64,000 bases of DNA from contig NZ_AP024238.1 of assembly GCF_019973615.1 (NCBI RefSeq), positions 4,857,989-4,921,988 of the forward strand. The letters are read 5' to 3'. The first letter of the stretch is position 1, and every line of letters begins with the position of its first letter. Positions 1 through 8,138 of the stretch are shown here, one piece after another. The stretch is from Rhodoferax lithotrophicus (GTDB taxonomy: Bacteria > Pseudomonadota > Gammaproteobacteria > Burkholderiales > Burkholderiaceae_C). Both the position numbers and the translations under genes were made by a program. The notes beneath the pieces were generated by a model that was given only the letters and a program-made list of their open reading frames with translations, was not told where the DNA came from and made no database searches.

Positions 1-629
1 AGGTGCAGTCCGCGCTGCTGGAGGCCATGGGCGAGCACCAGATCAGCGTCGGCCTGTCCACTTACGCGCTGCCCCGGCTGTTTCTGGTGATGGCCACACA
101 AAACCCGATTGAGCACGAAGGCACTTACCCCCTGCCCGAGGCGCAGCTGGACCGCTTCATGCTGCACACCCTGGTGGACTACCCAGACCGCGCCACCACC
201 CGGCGCATCATGGACCTGACGCGCCACGAGGCACTCCAGGGGCATGCGCAGCCCGCGCCAGCTCACCACATGACGCAAGACCAGGTGTTTGCCGCCCGCC
301 GCGAGGTGCTGTGCCTGACGCTCAGCGACTCGGTGGCCGACTACATTGCCGCCCTGGTCGATGCCACGCGCCACCCCGAAATTTACAGCGAACAGCTCAA
401 GCAATGGCTGCGCTGGGGGGCCAGCCCACGTGCGGCCATGGCCATCGAGCGTGGCGCCCGAGCGCTGGCCTGGCTTGACGGGCGCGACTACGTCAGCCCC
501 GAAGACGTGCAGGCCATCGCCCCCGATGCCCTGCGCCACCGCCTGTTGCTGGACTACACCGCCCAGGCCCGCGGCATCACCGCGCAAGCCTGTGTGGATG
601 AGCTGCTGCGGCTGGTTCCGGCCCCATGA
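1..629 (+). CDS. MoxR family AAA+ ATPase, C-terminal part (5' truncated by window)
   Basis: The frame is open to the left edge, so only about the last 209 residues are present and the Walker A/B region lies outside. Visible family features are the sensor-1 segment MATQNPIEHEGTYPLPEAQ, the arginine-finger stretch QLDRF, and a C-terminal lid with GASPRA and the ending DYVSPEDVQAIAPDALRHR. MoxR ATPases act as chaperone-like ATPases that work with VWA-domain proteins. The gene overlaps the following DUF58 gene by ATGA (stop 627-629, next start 626), the first of a run of such overlaps in this operon. Confidence 0.93.
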   Translation, partial: VQSALLEAMGEHQISVGLSTYALPRLFLVMATQNPIEHEGTYPLPEAQLDRFMLHTLVDYPDRATTRRIMDLTRHEALQGHAQPAPAHHMTQDQVFAARREVLCLTLSDSVADYIAALVDATRHPEIYSEQLKQWLRWGASPRAAMAIERGARALAWLDGRDYVSPEDVQAIAPDALRHRLLLDYTAQARGITAQACVDELLRLVPAP

Positions 630-1528
630 AACTGCCGGAACTCATCGACCTGGTGGCCTTGCGCGGCGCAGCGCGGGGCCTGAGCCTGCACGCCCACCGC
701 CCGGCGCTGGCGCAACTGCTCGGCGCGCACCGCAGCGCCCAGCGGGGCCGCGGGCTGGAGTTTGAGGAGGTGCGCCCCTATGCCGCCGGGGATGATGCCC
801 GCACCATCGACTGGCGCGTCACCGCCCGGCGCGGCAAGCCACACACCAAGCTGTTTCGCGAAGAGCGCGAGCGCCCGGTCTGGATCGTGGCCGACCTGCA
901 GCCGGGGCTGCTTTTTGGCAGCCGCCGCCAGTTCAAGTCAACCCTGCTGCTGCACGCCGCCGCGCTGCTGGGCTGGGTGGCAGCCCTGGGCGGCGACCGG
1001 GTGGGGGCGGTGGTCAGTGACGGCGCAGCGCCCCCCCGCATCCTGCCTGGCCGCACGCGCGAGGCCGGTGTGCTGCCCCTGCTGCAAGCCCTGGTAGAAA
1101 GCCAACCGCGCGCACCCGGCCTGCCCAGCGCCAGCGGACTGGAAGCCGCTTTAAACACCCTGCGCCCGCTGCTGCAGCCCGGCAGCCTGGTGCTGCTGCT
1201 AAGCGACTTCACCGGCCTGAATGCGGCCGTGCCCGACCTGCTGGCCGGGGTCAGTGCCCGCTGCGACTGCCGCCTGCTGTGGGTCACCGACCCGCTGGAG
1301 CGCAACGGCCTGCCCGCAGGCAGCCACCGCGTGGGCCTGCCCGGGCGCTTGTGGTGGCTGGACGGGCTGGGCAGCCGCCCGGCCTGGCAAGCCGCCTGGC
1401 AACAGCGGGAACAGGCGCTCACCCAGCTGGCGGCGCAGCTGAACCTGCCGCTGGTGGCGCTGGACACCGCCGACGTTTTCCCGGATCGGCTGATCGCCCT
1501 GCTCAAGGAGCCCACATGGGCAGCATGA
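626..1528 (+). CDS. DUF58 domain protein of the MoxR/Bat operon
   Basis: This 300-residue protein has the DUF58 signature near residues 48-70: FEEVRPYAAGDDARTIDW followed by RVTARRGKPHTKLFREERER. DUF58 proteins carry a degenerate VWA-like fold and almost always follow moxR. The biochemical role is not settled; they are thought to be partners of the MoxR ATPase at the membrane. The start overlaps the moxR stop and the end overlaps the next gene as ATGA (1525-1528), so translation is probably coupled. Confidence 0.92.
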   Translation: MKLPELIDLVALRGAARGLSLHAHRPALAQLLGAHRSAQRGRGLEFEEVRPYAAGDDARTIDWRVTARRGKPHTKLFREERERPVWIVADLQPGLLFGSRRQFKSTLLLHAAALLGWVAALGGDRVGAVVSDGAAPPRILPGRTREAGVLPLLQALVESQPRAPGLPSASGLEAALNTLRPLLQPGSLVLLLSDFTGLNAAVPDLLAGVSARCDCRLLWVTDPLERNGLPAGSHRVGLPGRLWWLDGLGSRPAWQAAWQQREQALTQLAAQLNLPLVALDTADVFPDRLIALLKEPTWAA

Positions 1529-1977
1529 ACCCTGACTGGCTGGCACAACTGGCCCCCAACCACGCGCCAGCGCCGCCCGGCTGGTGGCCGCTGGCACCGG
1601 GCTGGTGGGGGCTGGCGCTGCTGACCCTGCTGCTGATGGCGGGCCTGGGGTATTGGCAAACCCGCCGCCCAGTGCGCTTGCGCCGCGTCGCCCTGAAAGA
1701 GCTGGCCCAGCTGGAAAAGACCCCGCTCCCCGATGCCCAATGGGCTGCGGCGCTGGAGCACCTGGTGCGCCGTTACGCCCTGGCCCGCTACGGACGCGAA
1801 GCCGTGGCCGGTTTAAGCGGCCAGCGCTGGATCAACTTTGTGGCCGCCCATGGGGGCGTGGACTGGCAGGGCGAGGCCGGTGCTGCACTGCTGCAAGCCG
1901 CCTATGGCGGCCCCGTTCAACCGAAGCGCGCACACTGGGTGGCCGGTGCGCGGGCGTTTTTCAAATCGAAAGCATGA
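1525..1977 (+). CDS. DUF4381 domain protein
   Basis: This is a 150-residue protein starting MNPDWLAQLAPNHAPAPPGWWP, with one strong membrane segment (about residues 24-45, WWGLALLTLLLMAGLGYW) followed by a basic cytoplasmic part. The arrangement and the W-rich, proline-rich start match DUF4381, the small membrane component found between DUF58 and VWA genes in Bat operons. I chose the ATG at 1525 because it gives the ATGA overlap seen at nearly every junction here; an in-frame ATG at 1516 is the alternative. Confidence 0.85.
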   Translation: MNPDWLAQLAPNHAPAPPGWWPLAPGWWGLALLTLLLMAGLGYWQTRRPVRLRRVALKELAQLEKTPLPDAQWAAALEHLVRRYALARYGREAVAGLSGQRWINFVAAHGGVDWQGEAGAALLQAAYGGPVQPKRAHWVAGARAFFKSKA

Positions 1978-1984
1978 TCCTGAG

Positions 1985-2950
1985 ATGATGCACTTTGCCT
2001 GGCCCTGGATGGCCGTGTTTTTGCCCCTGCCCTGGTTGGCCGGGCGTGTTTTGCCACCGGCCCCACCCCAGGGTGGGGCCTTGTTTCTGCCCTTTGCCGC
2101 CAGCGTGGCCAGCGCGGGGGTAACGGGTTTTCGGGCCACGCCACGCGCACGGGTGCTGCTGTTTGCGCTGGTCTGGCTGCTGCTGGTGGGTGCGGCCATG
2201 CGCCCGCAATGGCTGGGCGAGCCGCAGCCGGTGCCCACCACCGGGCGGCGCTTGATGATGGCGGTGGATGCCTCAGGCTCGATGGCCGAACAGGACATGG
2301 CCGGGGGCGCCACCCGGCTGCAGGTGGTGCAAACGGTGGCCGGTGAATTCATCCGCCACCGAAGCGGTGATCAGCTGGGCCTGATCCTGTTTGGTAGCCA
2401 ACCCTATCTGCAAGCCCCGCTGACGACCGACCTGGACACCGTGGGCCAGTTCCTGCGCGAGGCGGTCATTGGGGTAGCCGGGCAACAGACTGCGATTGGT
2501 GATGCGGTGGGCCTGGCGCTCAAGCGGCTTCAGGCCCACCGTGACGCAGCCGGGCCACAAGACAAGATGGTGCTGATTTTGCTGACCGACGGCGGCAACG
2601 ATGCCGGGCTGATGGACCCCATTCCCGCTGCCAAGATGGCCGCCGCCGCAGGCTTGCGCATTTACACCATTGGCGTGGGCGCACCAGTGGAGCAGGGTGC
2701 TTTTGGGCCAAGCGGCAACACCGGTCTGGATGAGGCCACCCTCCAAACCATGGCCCAGATCACCGGCGGAGCCTACTTCAGGGCCACCGATGCCACGGCT
2801 TTGCAAGCCGTCTACCGCCACATTGACCAGCTGGAGCCCGCCAGCGGCGAAACCCAGTGGGTTCGTCCCAGCAGCGAGTGGTTTGCCTGGCCGCTGGCGC
2901 TGGCCTTGCTGCTGAGCGTCGGCGTGGTCTTGATGAGGGAGAGATCATGA
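1985..2950 (+). CDS. VWA domain membrane protein, BatA-like
   Basis: The protein has 321 residues: an N-terminal aerotolerance-type membrane segment, a second transmembrane helix (about 57-72), a VWA domain with the MIDAS motif DASGSMAEQD near residue 98, and a final transmembrane helix (LALALLLSVGVVLM) with a short tail MRERS. The MIDAS DxSxS is intact, so metal-dependent ligand binding is likely. The gene follows DUF4381 by 7 bases and overlaps the next VWA gene by ATGA. This order is typical of BatA. Confidence 0.9.
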   Translation: MMHFAWPWMAVFLPLPWLAGRVLPPAPPQGGALFLPFAASVASAGVTGFRATPRARVLLFALVWLLLVGAAMRPQWLGEPQPVPTTGRRLMMAVDASGSMAEQDMAGGATRLQVVQTVAGEFIRHRSGDQLGLILFGSQPYLQAPLTTDLDTVGQFLREAVIGVAGQQTAIGDAVGLALKRLQAHRDAAGPQDKMVLILLTDGGNDAGLMDPIPAAKMAAAAGLRIYTIGVGAPVEQGAFGPSGNTGLDEATLQTMAQITGGAYFRATDATALQAVYRHIDQLEPASGETQWVRPSSEWFAWPLALALLLSVGVVLMRERS

Positions 2951-3966
2951 GCCTTGACGCATGGGTACAAGCCTTTCATTTTTTGCGCCCGCTGTGGCTG
3001 CTGGCCTTGCCACCGTTGTGGGCGCTGGTGGCGTGGCTGGCGCACCGGCGGGCGCGCGGTGAAGACTGGTCGGGCGTGATTGATGCCGACTTGCTGCCCG
3101 CCTTGCAACTCGATGGCCAGGATGCTGGCGCACCAGTGGCCCGCATGGCACGCCCATGGCCCTGGCTGGCACTGGCCTGGACACTCGCCGTGCTGGCCCT
3201 GGCCGGCCCCAGTTGGCAACAAGACAGCAGCCCGGCCTACCGCGCCCCTGCGGCCTGGGTGCTGGTGCTGGATCTGTCGCCCTCCATGGCCGCCACAGAC
3301 CTGGCCCCCAATCGCGTCACACGCGCCCGCTATGCGCTGGACGATGTGCTGGGTGCGGCGCACGATGCCCAAGTGGGCCTGGTGGCCTTCAGTGACGAAC
3401 CCTACGTCGTGACCCCGCTGACTCAGGACGTGGCCACCGTGCGCGCCCTGATGCCCGCACTGGCCCCCGACATGATGCCCAGCGCCGGGGATCACCTGGC
3501 CCCGGCGCTGGCGCAAGCGCAAAAGATGCTGGCCGCGTCCGGCACGCGGGATCAACACATCATCGTCGCCACCGACGGGTTGGACGACCCGGCTGCAGCC
3601 TTGCGCATGGCCAGCAGCCTCAAGGCACAAGGGGTGTCCGTCAGCGTGATCGGTGTGGGAACCCCGGGCGGTGCACCCTTGCGCCAGGCCGACGGCAGTT
3701 TTGCCAAAGATGCACAGGGCCAGCCGCAACTGGCCCGCCTGAACCAGGAGCCCTTGCAGCAACTCGCCACACTCGGCGGCGGGCGCTATGTGGAGGCCGC
3801 CAGCGTGTCCACTCTGGTGGCCGATTTGCAGGCCACCCACCCAATGCCGGGTGAGGCCCTGGCCGCCACCGGGGTGGAGGTGGCCCACTGGCACGATGCC
3901 GGGGCCTATTTATTGCCCGCCTTGCTGCTGCTGGCAGCCTTGCTGGCACGCCGGAGGTGGCTATGA
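2947..3966 (+). CDS. VWA domain membrane protein, BatB-like
   Basis: This is a second VWA protein of 339 residues. Two membrane helices sit at about 13-35 and 75-92, the VWA domain has MIDAS DLSPSMAATDL near residue 112 and a later TDGLDD, and a C-terminal helix (LLPALLLLAALLARRRWL) ends at the membrane. It is paired with the BatA-like gene; the two are expected to be membrane-anchored with VWA domains on the periplasmic side. The start at 2947 forms ATGA with the preceding stop. Confidence 0.9.
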   Translation: MSLDAWVQAFHFLRPLWLLALPPLWALVAWLAHRRARGEDWSGVIDADLLPALQLDGQDAGAPVARMARPWPWLALAWTLAVLALAGPSWQQDSSPAYRAPAAWVLVLDLSPSMAATDLAPNRVTRARYALDDVLGAAHDAQVGLVAFSDEPYVVTPLTQDVATVRALMPALAPDMMPSAGDHLAPALAQAQKMLAASGTRDQHIIVATDGLDDPAAALRMASSLKAQGVSVSVIGVGTPGGAPLRQADGSFAKDAQGQPQLARLNQEPLQQLATLGGGRYVEAASVSTLVADLQATHPMPGEALAATGVEVAHWHDAGAYLLPALLLLAALLARRRWL

Positions 3967-4976
3967 AAAAAGTAGCATTCACAGCCACCCTGATGCTTCT
4001 GGCAGCGCAGGCGCAGGCCGATACCGGTGCTGCAGGCTGGTGGTCCAGCCTGTGGCGCAATGCCGACCAACGTGGTGAGGCCTTGCTGCAACAAGGCCAG
4101 CCCGCAGAGGCCGCCAAAACCTATGCCGACCCGCGCCGCAAGGCCCAGGCCCAGTTCAAGGCCGGTGACTATGCCGCCGCCGCCCAGGAACTCAGCAGCC
4201 TGAACGACAGCGAAGCCCACTACAACCGGGGCAATGCCCTGGCCCACGCCGGTGATCTGGCCGCCGCGCTCAAGGCCTATGACGCCGCCCTCAAGCTGGC
4301 TCCCCAGCACGCCGATGCCCGCCACAACCGCGATCTGGTCGCCAAGGCGCTGGCGCAACAACAGGCGGCTGACAAAAACCAGCCGCAAAACGGGCAACCG
4401 GGCCAGCCCAAGGACGGCCAGCCAAGTGATCAAAAGGACAAGCTGCAAGACGGCAGCCAGGACGGCACGCCAAACAACCCGCAAGGCCAGTCGCAAAAGC
4501 CCGCATCGCAGGGCCCATCCGGTGACAAGCCGGGCAATGGCTCCAACAAGCCACCGGATGCCAAACCAGGCGACAAACCGGGGGACAAGGCCAATGACAA
4601 GCCAGGCAGCACGGGGAACAACCAGCCAGCCGCTGGCGTGCAGAAACCCAGCGCCGCTGCCTCCGGCCCACAGAAGGCGGCGCAGGCCAACCCAGCCACG
4701 GCCTCGTCAGCCGCCAACGATGCCGAGCAGGCCCGCCGTGATGCCCAGGCCAGCTTGCAAGCGGCTCAAGCTGCAAAGGCTGCCCCTGCTGCCAAAGGGC
4801 AGAGCACCGCTGACGGCATCCAGACCGGGGCCAGCGCCGCAAGCAGCACCCCCCTGACGGAAAACCAGATGGCCCAGGAACAGTGGCTGCGCAGCATCCC
4901 CGATGACCCCGGCGGCTTGCTGCGGCGCAAATTCATGATTCAACACCTGATGAGACAACGAGACGCGAAACCATGA
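3963..4976 (+). CDS. TPR repeat exported protein, BatC-like
   Basis: The 337-residue protein has a signal peptide (MKKVAFTATLMLLAAQAQA, cleavage about residue 20). TPR repeats follow at about 30-125 (GDYAAAAQEL, AHYNRGNALAHAGDLAAALKAYDAALKLAPQH). Then comes a roughly 140-residue low-complexity linker rich in Gly, Pro, Lys, Asp and Gln, and a conserved tail SIPDDPGGLLRRKFMIQHLM. The tail and TPR pattern are usual for BatC-type proteins. Start 3963 overlaps the previous stop as ATGA; a GTG two codons earlier is possible. The linker is the likely source of length variation. Confidence 0.88.
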   Translation: MKKVAFTATLMLLAAQAQADTGAAGWWSSLWRNADQRGEALLQQGQPAEAAKTYADPRRKAQAQFKAGDYAAAAQELSSLNDSEAHYNRGNALAHAGDLAAALKAYDAALKLAPQHADARHNRDLVAKALAQQQAADKNQPQNGQPGQPKDGQPSDQKDKLQDGSQDGTPNNPQGQSQKPASQGPSGDKPGNGSNKPPDAKPGDKPGDKANDKPGSTGNNQPAAGVQKPSAAASGPQKAAQANPATASSAANDAEQARRDAQASLQAAQAAKAAPAAKGQSTADGIQTGASAASSTPLTENQMAQEQWLRSIPDDPGGLLRRKFMIQHLMRQRDAKP

Positions 4977-6781
4977 AAAGGATGATCCCCCGCCTTGCTG
5001 CCACGCTGCTGGCCGCCAGCCTGTGCCTGTCGGCGCTGGCCAGCGTGACCGCAACTTTGGACAAAACCCGTATCGCCCTGGGTGACACCGTGCGCCTGCT
5101 GGTGCAAAGCGACGGCAGCACCAGTGCACAGCCCGACATCGGGCCCCTGCAACAGGACTTTGAGGTGCTGGGCAGCAGCCGCGGCTCCAGCACCCAGATC
5201 ATCAACGGCCGCATCTCGTCACAGGCGCAGGTGACGCTGATGCTGTCACCCAGACACGCCGGCACGCTGGCCATCCCGCCGCTGCGCTGGGGCAACGAGC
5301 AGTCTGCCGGGCTGACACTCACCGTGGATGCCGGCAACGCCGCCAACACCGGCACCGATGGCCCAGCCGAAGGGGCGCCCGTCTCCATCTCGGCCACGCT
5401 GGATCAAAAGCAGCCCTACGTCCAATCGGCGGTGGTGTTGACCATCCGGCTGTATGTGGGCACGGCCATCAGCCAGGCCAGCCTGGACTTGCCCAGCAAC
5501 AGCGACGTGCTGGTGCGGCAGCTGGGCGAAGACAGCCAAAGCAGCGAAACGCGCCACGGGCGCACCTACCAGGTGATCGAGCGCCAATACGTGTTGACCC
5601 CGCAACGCAGTGGCAAGCTCAGCCTGAAGGGGCCGTTGCTGGAGGCCCAGGTGCCCTCGGGCAGCGTGAACGACCTCAACGACTTTTTTGGCAACGCCTT
5701 CGGGCGCACGCCGTTCAGCCAGCTGCTGGGCGGCATGCGCCCACTGCGCCTGTCGGCCAGCGCGATTGAGATGAATGTGCTGCCACGTCCTGCCGCCGCC
5801 AGCGGAGCCGACTGGCTGCCCGCCAAACAGCTCACGCTGCGGGAACACTGGCGACCCGAAACCGGCCCACTGCATGTGGGCGAGCCACTGACACGCCACC
5901 TGCAGCTCAGCGCCCTGGGGATCAGCGGGGCGCAACTGCCTGACCTGGCCAAGCTGATGCCGCTGCCGGACGGCATCAAGGCCTACCCCGATCAGGCTAA
6001 AAACGACGACAAGCTGCAAAACGGTTCCTTGCTGGGCAGCCGCGAGCAAGACATCGCGCTGATCGCCAGCCAGCCCGGGCACTACGAATTGCCCGCCGTG
6101 CGGCTGGCCTGGTGGGACACCGCCAGCAACACCCCGAGCGAAGCCACTTTGCCCGCCCGCAGCCTGGACATTCTGCCCGCCGTGGGGGGCCAGGCAGTGG
6201 CCCCGGCGCAGACCCAGCCCAGCGCGGGCCCGATGCCGGATCAGACACCCGCCACCACCCCGGCCAGCGCCGCCAACCAGAGTCCGCTGGCTAGCCGCAT
6301 CGCGTCGGTGAACCCAAGTTCGGCCGACTTCTGGCCCTGGCTCAGTGCCGCTCTGGCGCTGCTGTGGCTGGGCACGCTGGTAGCCTGGTGGTGGTCGCGC
6401 CGGTCTGGGGTGATGGGCCAACCCCGTGTGGAACCATCCCCGTCTGCTGCGCCAGCGCCAGGCCCGGCGGCCAATCTCTCGGCAGAGCAGGCTTTGCGTG
6501 CGCTGCAAGCCGCTTGCCGCAACCACGACGCGCAGGCCGCCCGGCGGCAGGTGCTGGCCTGGGCCGCGGCATGCTGGCCGCAGTCTGCGCCACGCGGACT
6601 GAATGCACTGGCCCGGCAACTGGCCGAGCCCCGCTTCACCACGGTGCTGCAAGCGCTGGATCGCGCCTGCAGCACCGCGTCCCCCTGGACGGGCGATGCA
6701 CTGGCCCAGGCCTTTGCCAGCGCACCCAAGCCCCAGTCTGCAGGCAAAAATTCGCCGCTGATCCCGGATTTGTATGACTGA
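4973..6781 (+). CDS. BatD family membrane protein
   Basis: The protein has 602 residues with a signal peptide (about 1-23, RLAATLLAASLCLSALA). The extracytoplasmic beta-rich region starts SVTATLDKTRIALGDTVRL and includes the characteristic GSSRGSSTQIINGRISSQ. One transmembrane helix lies near residue 452-470 (WPWLSAALALLWLGTLVAWWW), and a cytoplasmic C-terminal domain follows. This is the usual BatD layout. The gene closes the seven-gene operon and overlaps the TPR gene by ATGA. Expected role: periplasmic partner of BatA/B in envelope stress tolerance, inferred from the family. Confidence 0.9.
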   Translation: MKRMIPRLAATLLAASLCLSALASVTATLDKTRIALGDTVRLLVQSDGSTSAQPDIGPLQQDFEVLGSSRGSSTQIINGRISSQAQVTLMLSPRHAGTLAIPPLRWGNEQSAGLTLTVDAGNAANTGTDGPAEGAPVSISATLDQKQPYVQSAVVLTIRLYVGTAISQASLDLPSNSDVLVRQLGEDSQSSETRHGRTYQVIERQYVLTPQRSGKLSLKGPLLEAQVPSGSVNDLNDFFGNAFGRTPFSQLLGGMRPLRLSASAIEMNVLPRPAAASGADWLPAKQLTLREHWRPETGPLHVGEPLTRHLQLSALGISGAQLPDLAKLMPLPDGIKAYPDQAKNDDKLQNGSLLGSREQDIALIASQPGHYELPAVRLAWWDTASNTPSEATLPARSLDILPAVGGQAVAPAQTQPSAGPMPDQTPATTPASAANQSPLASRIASVNPSSADFWPWLSAALALLWLGTLVAWWWSRRSGVMGQPRVEPSPSAAPAPGPAANLSAEQALRALQAACRNHDAQAARRQVLAWAAACWPQSAPRGLNALARQLAEPRFTTVLQALDRACSTASPWTGDALAQAFASAPKPQSAGKNSPLIPDLYD

Positions 6782-6825
6782 GCCAACTCCAGCTTGCCAA
6801 ACTGCTGGCCTATCCTGGTCGCCAG

Positions 6826-6883
6826 AATTGCTATGTTTATAGAAGCTACTTGCGCAGGTATTTATTGGTATACAGGCCGATTT
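6826..6883 (+). repeat. Dispersed intergenic repeat, copy A
   Basis: This degenerate copy has the blocks AATTGCTAT, TAGAAGCTACTTGCGCA and a terminal AGGCCGATTT in the same order and spacing as the clearer copy at 57053-57107. It begins about 45 bases after the batD stop codon. Confidence 0.6.
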
Positions 6884-6887
6884 GTTA

Positions 6888-7205
6888 TCAATTTTTGCAG
6901 ATCACCAGCCCTACTGACCGGCCAGCCAGACAGGGGGCAGAGGGTTTCAAGCCCAGGTGCGCCGCTTCGGCACGCGCGGCCACCGTGCCCGAGCCCTGCA
7001 CCCGGCTCACCACGCCCTCCACCGCCAGCTCTTCCACGGCCCGGTTCACCGTCATGCGGCTGACCCCAAACTGCTTGCCGCAAGGCCGCCTCACTCGGCA
7101 TGCTGTCACCGGGCCGCCAGGTACCGCTGGTGATCTGTTGTTTGATGAAGGCCTTGCCTGCTCATAGGCGGGTAGCGTTCGAGTCGGTGGAGAGATGAAT
7201 GTCAT
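6888..7205 (-). pseudogene. hutC: hutC-like GntR regulator, frameshifted N-terminal fragment
   Basis: Reading from ATG at 7205, the sequence gives RTLPAYEQ, then after a one-base loss a second frame continues with AFIKQQITSGTWRPGD and MPSEAALRQ. After a compensating one-base gain it returns to FGVSRMTVNRAVEELAVEG and VVSRVQGSGTVAA. This is the GntR winged-helix domain of HutC, the urocanate-responsive repressor of histidine use. The effector (UTRA) domain is missing: homology ends near residue 78 and a stop follows at 6888. The ATG lies 2 bases after the stop of the LuxR gene, so the two were probably co-transcribed. A second copy of the same 5' end lies at 21183-21266. Confidence 0.8.
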
Positions 7206-7207
7206 GG

Positions 7208-8011
7208 TTACTGCGCATTGAAAAACATCGAAAACATGGCCGATTGCGACTCCACACCCAGTTTGGCGTAGAGATGCTTTTTGTGTACTTTGACGGTTTC
7301 TGCTGATATTGCCAGCTTGGCGGAGATGCTCTTGGCCGAAAAACCGCTCAAGATCAGGTGCGTGATTTCCAGCTCACGCGCCGTCAGCTTGGGTGCATTG
7401 CCTTTGCGCATGGTCTCTTCTAATTTGAGCTTCAATGAAGTCGTTGGCCTGTGCAGGCTAAGTGAGATCTCTGTGGACTTTTCAAAGCGAAGGCGTTGCC
7501 GTATGAGCGCATTCACCCAAGCAGCCAGGCTTGCCAGCACTGCCACCTCGGCCGGTTTGAATCTGCGCTTGGAGCCCAGGGCCAAGCAAATGGCATGGTC
7601 TTTGTCGATCGCGTGCACGAACTGCACCTCATCCTCGGCCACATTCAAGCGGAAGTAACGTTTGTAGTAGTCCGTGCGTTTGAAGGCATCGGGAGCCACT
7701 TCATCCAAGCGGTAAAAACCGCTGTACCGGGTCTCCCGCCAATGGGTGAAAAAGGGGTCCAGCAGAAACAGGCCGTTGAGGTAATCCTGCAGCCGTGAAT
7801 CTGCTCCACCCGACTCCATCATGTTGGCCGCGAGCACGGTGGGCATCTCATTGCCGGAAAACTTCAGCACCAAGTGGCTGTCGAATTCGGCGTAGTCGCC
7901 CATCGAGCGGGCAAGCAGCTGCCAGAAATTGGGTCTGTCCAGCCCATCTACCAACTGGGTCATCAACCGCTGCCACTCCAACGGGTGCCGGGGTTTGTTT
8001 GCTTCTACCAC
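7208..8011 (-). CDS. LuxR family transcriptional regulator
   Basis: The 267-residue protein carries a C-terminal LuxR-type helix-turn-helix (about 203-260: KLTARELEITHLILSGFSAK, ETVKVHKKHLYAKLGV). The N-terminal two-thirds is of unknown ligand type and has no autoinducer-domain hallmarks I can name. GTG start at 8011 is preceded by GAGGT about ten bases upstream. The gene is divergent from the aldehyde dehydrogenase gene with about 127 bases between them, so it probably controls that catabolic operon. In the Pseudomonas putida histamine pathway a LuxR-type protein (HinB, from memory) sits in the same relation to the aminotransferase and dehydrogenase genes. Confidence 0.85.
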   Translation of the reverse strand: MVEANKPRHPLEWQRLMTQLVDGLDRPNFWQLLARSMGDYAEFDSHLVLKFSGNEMPTVLAANMMESGGADSRLQDYLNGLFLLDPFFTHWRETRYSGFYRLDEVAPDAFKRTDYYKRYFRLNVAEDEVQFVHAIDKDHAICLALGSKRRFKPAEVAVLASLAAWVNALIRQRLRFEKSTEISLSLHRPTTSLKLKLEETMRKGNAPKLTARELEITHLILSGFSAKSISAKLAISAETVKVHKKHLYAKLGVESQSAMFSMFFNAQ

Positions 8012-8028
8012 CTAGGGGTTACCTCTTC

Positions 8029-8061
8029 ATGGGAATTTTCAATAACGCTTCCAAATCCCAT
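8029..8061. promoter_or_regulatory. Inverted repeat in the luxR/ALDH divergent promoter region
   Basis: ATGGGA (8029-8034) and TCCCAT (8056-8061) are exact inverted halves with 21 bases between them, flanked by A/T-rich bases that extend the symmetry imperfectly (ATTTT versus AAA). The position between divergent regulator and target genes makes an operator plausible. This is not proven. Confidence 0.3.
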
Positions 8062-8138
8062 ACTACACGCAATACAAATAGCGTCCGTGCTGTGTCATGG
8101 AATGCAAGCTTCAACCTTGTGAAAACCAGGAATCCCTT

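Noticed and set aside
778..1761. 327-codon minus-strand open frame opposite DUF58/DUF4381
   Set aside because: No recognisable domain and overlaps two well-supported genes.
5246..6652. 468-codon minus-strand open frame opposite batD
   Set aside because: It is a GC-rich antisense shadow; the plus strand has signal peptide, membrane helix and BatD motifs.
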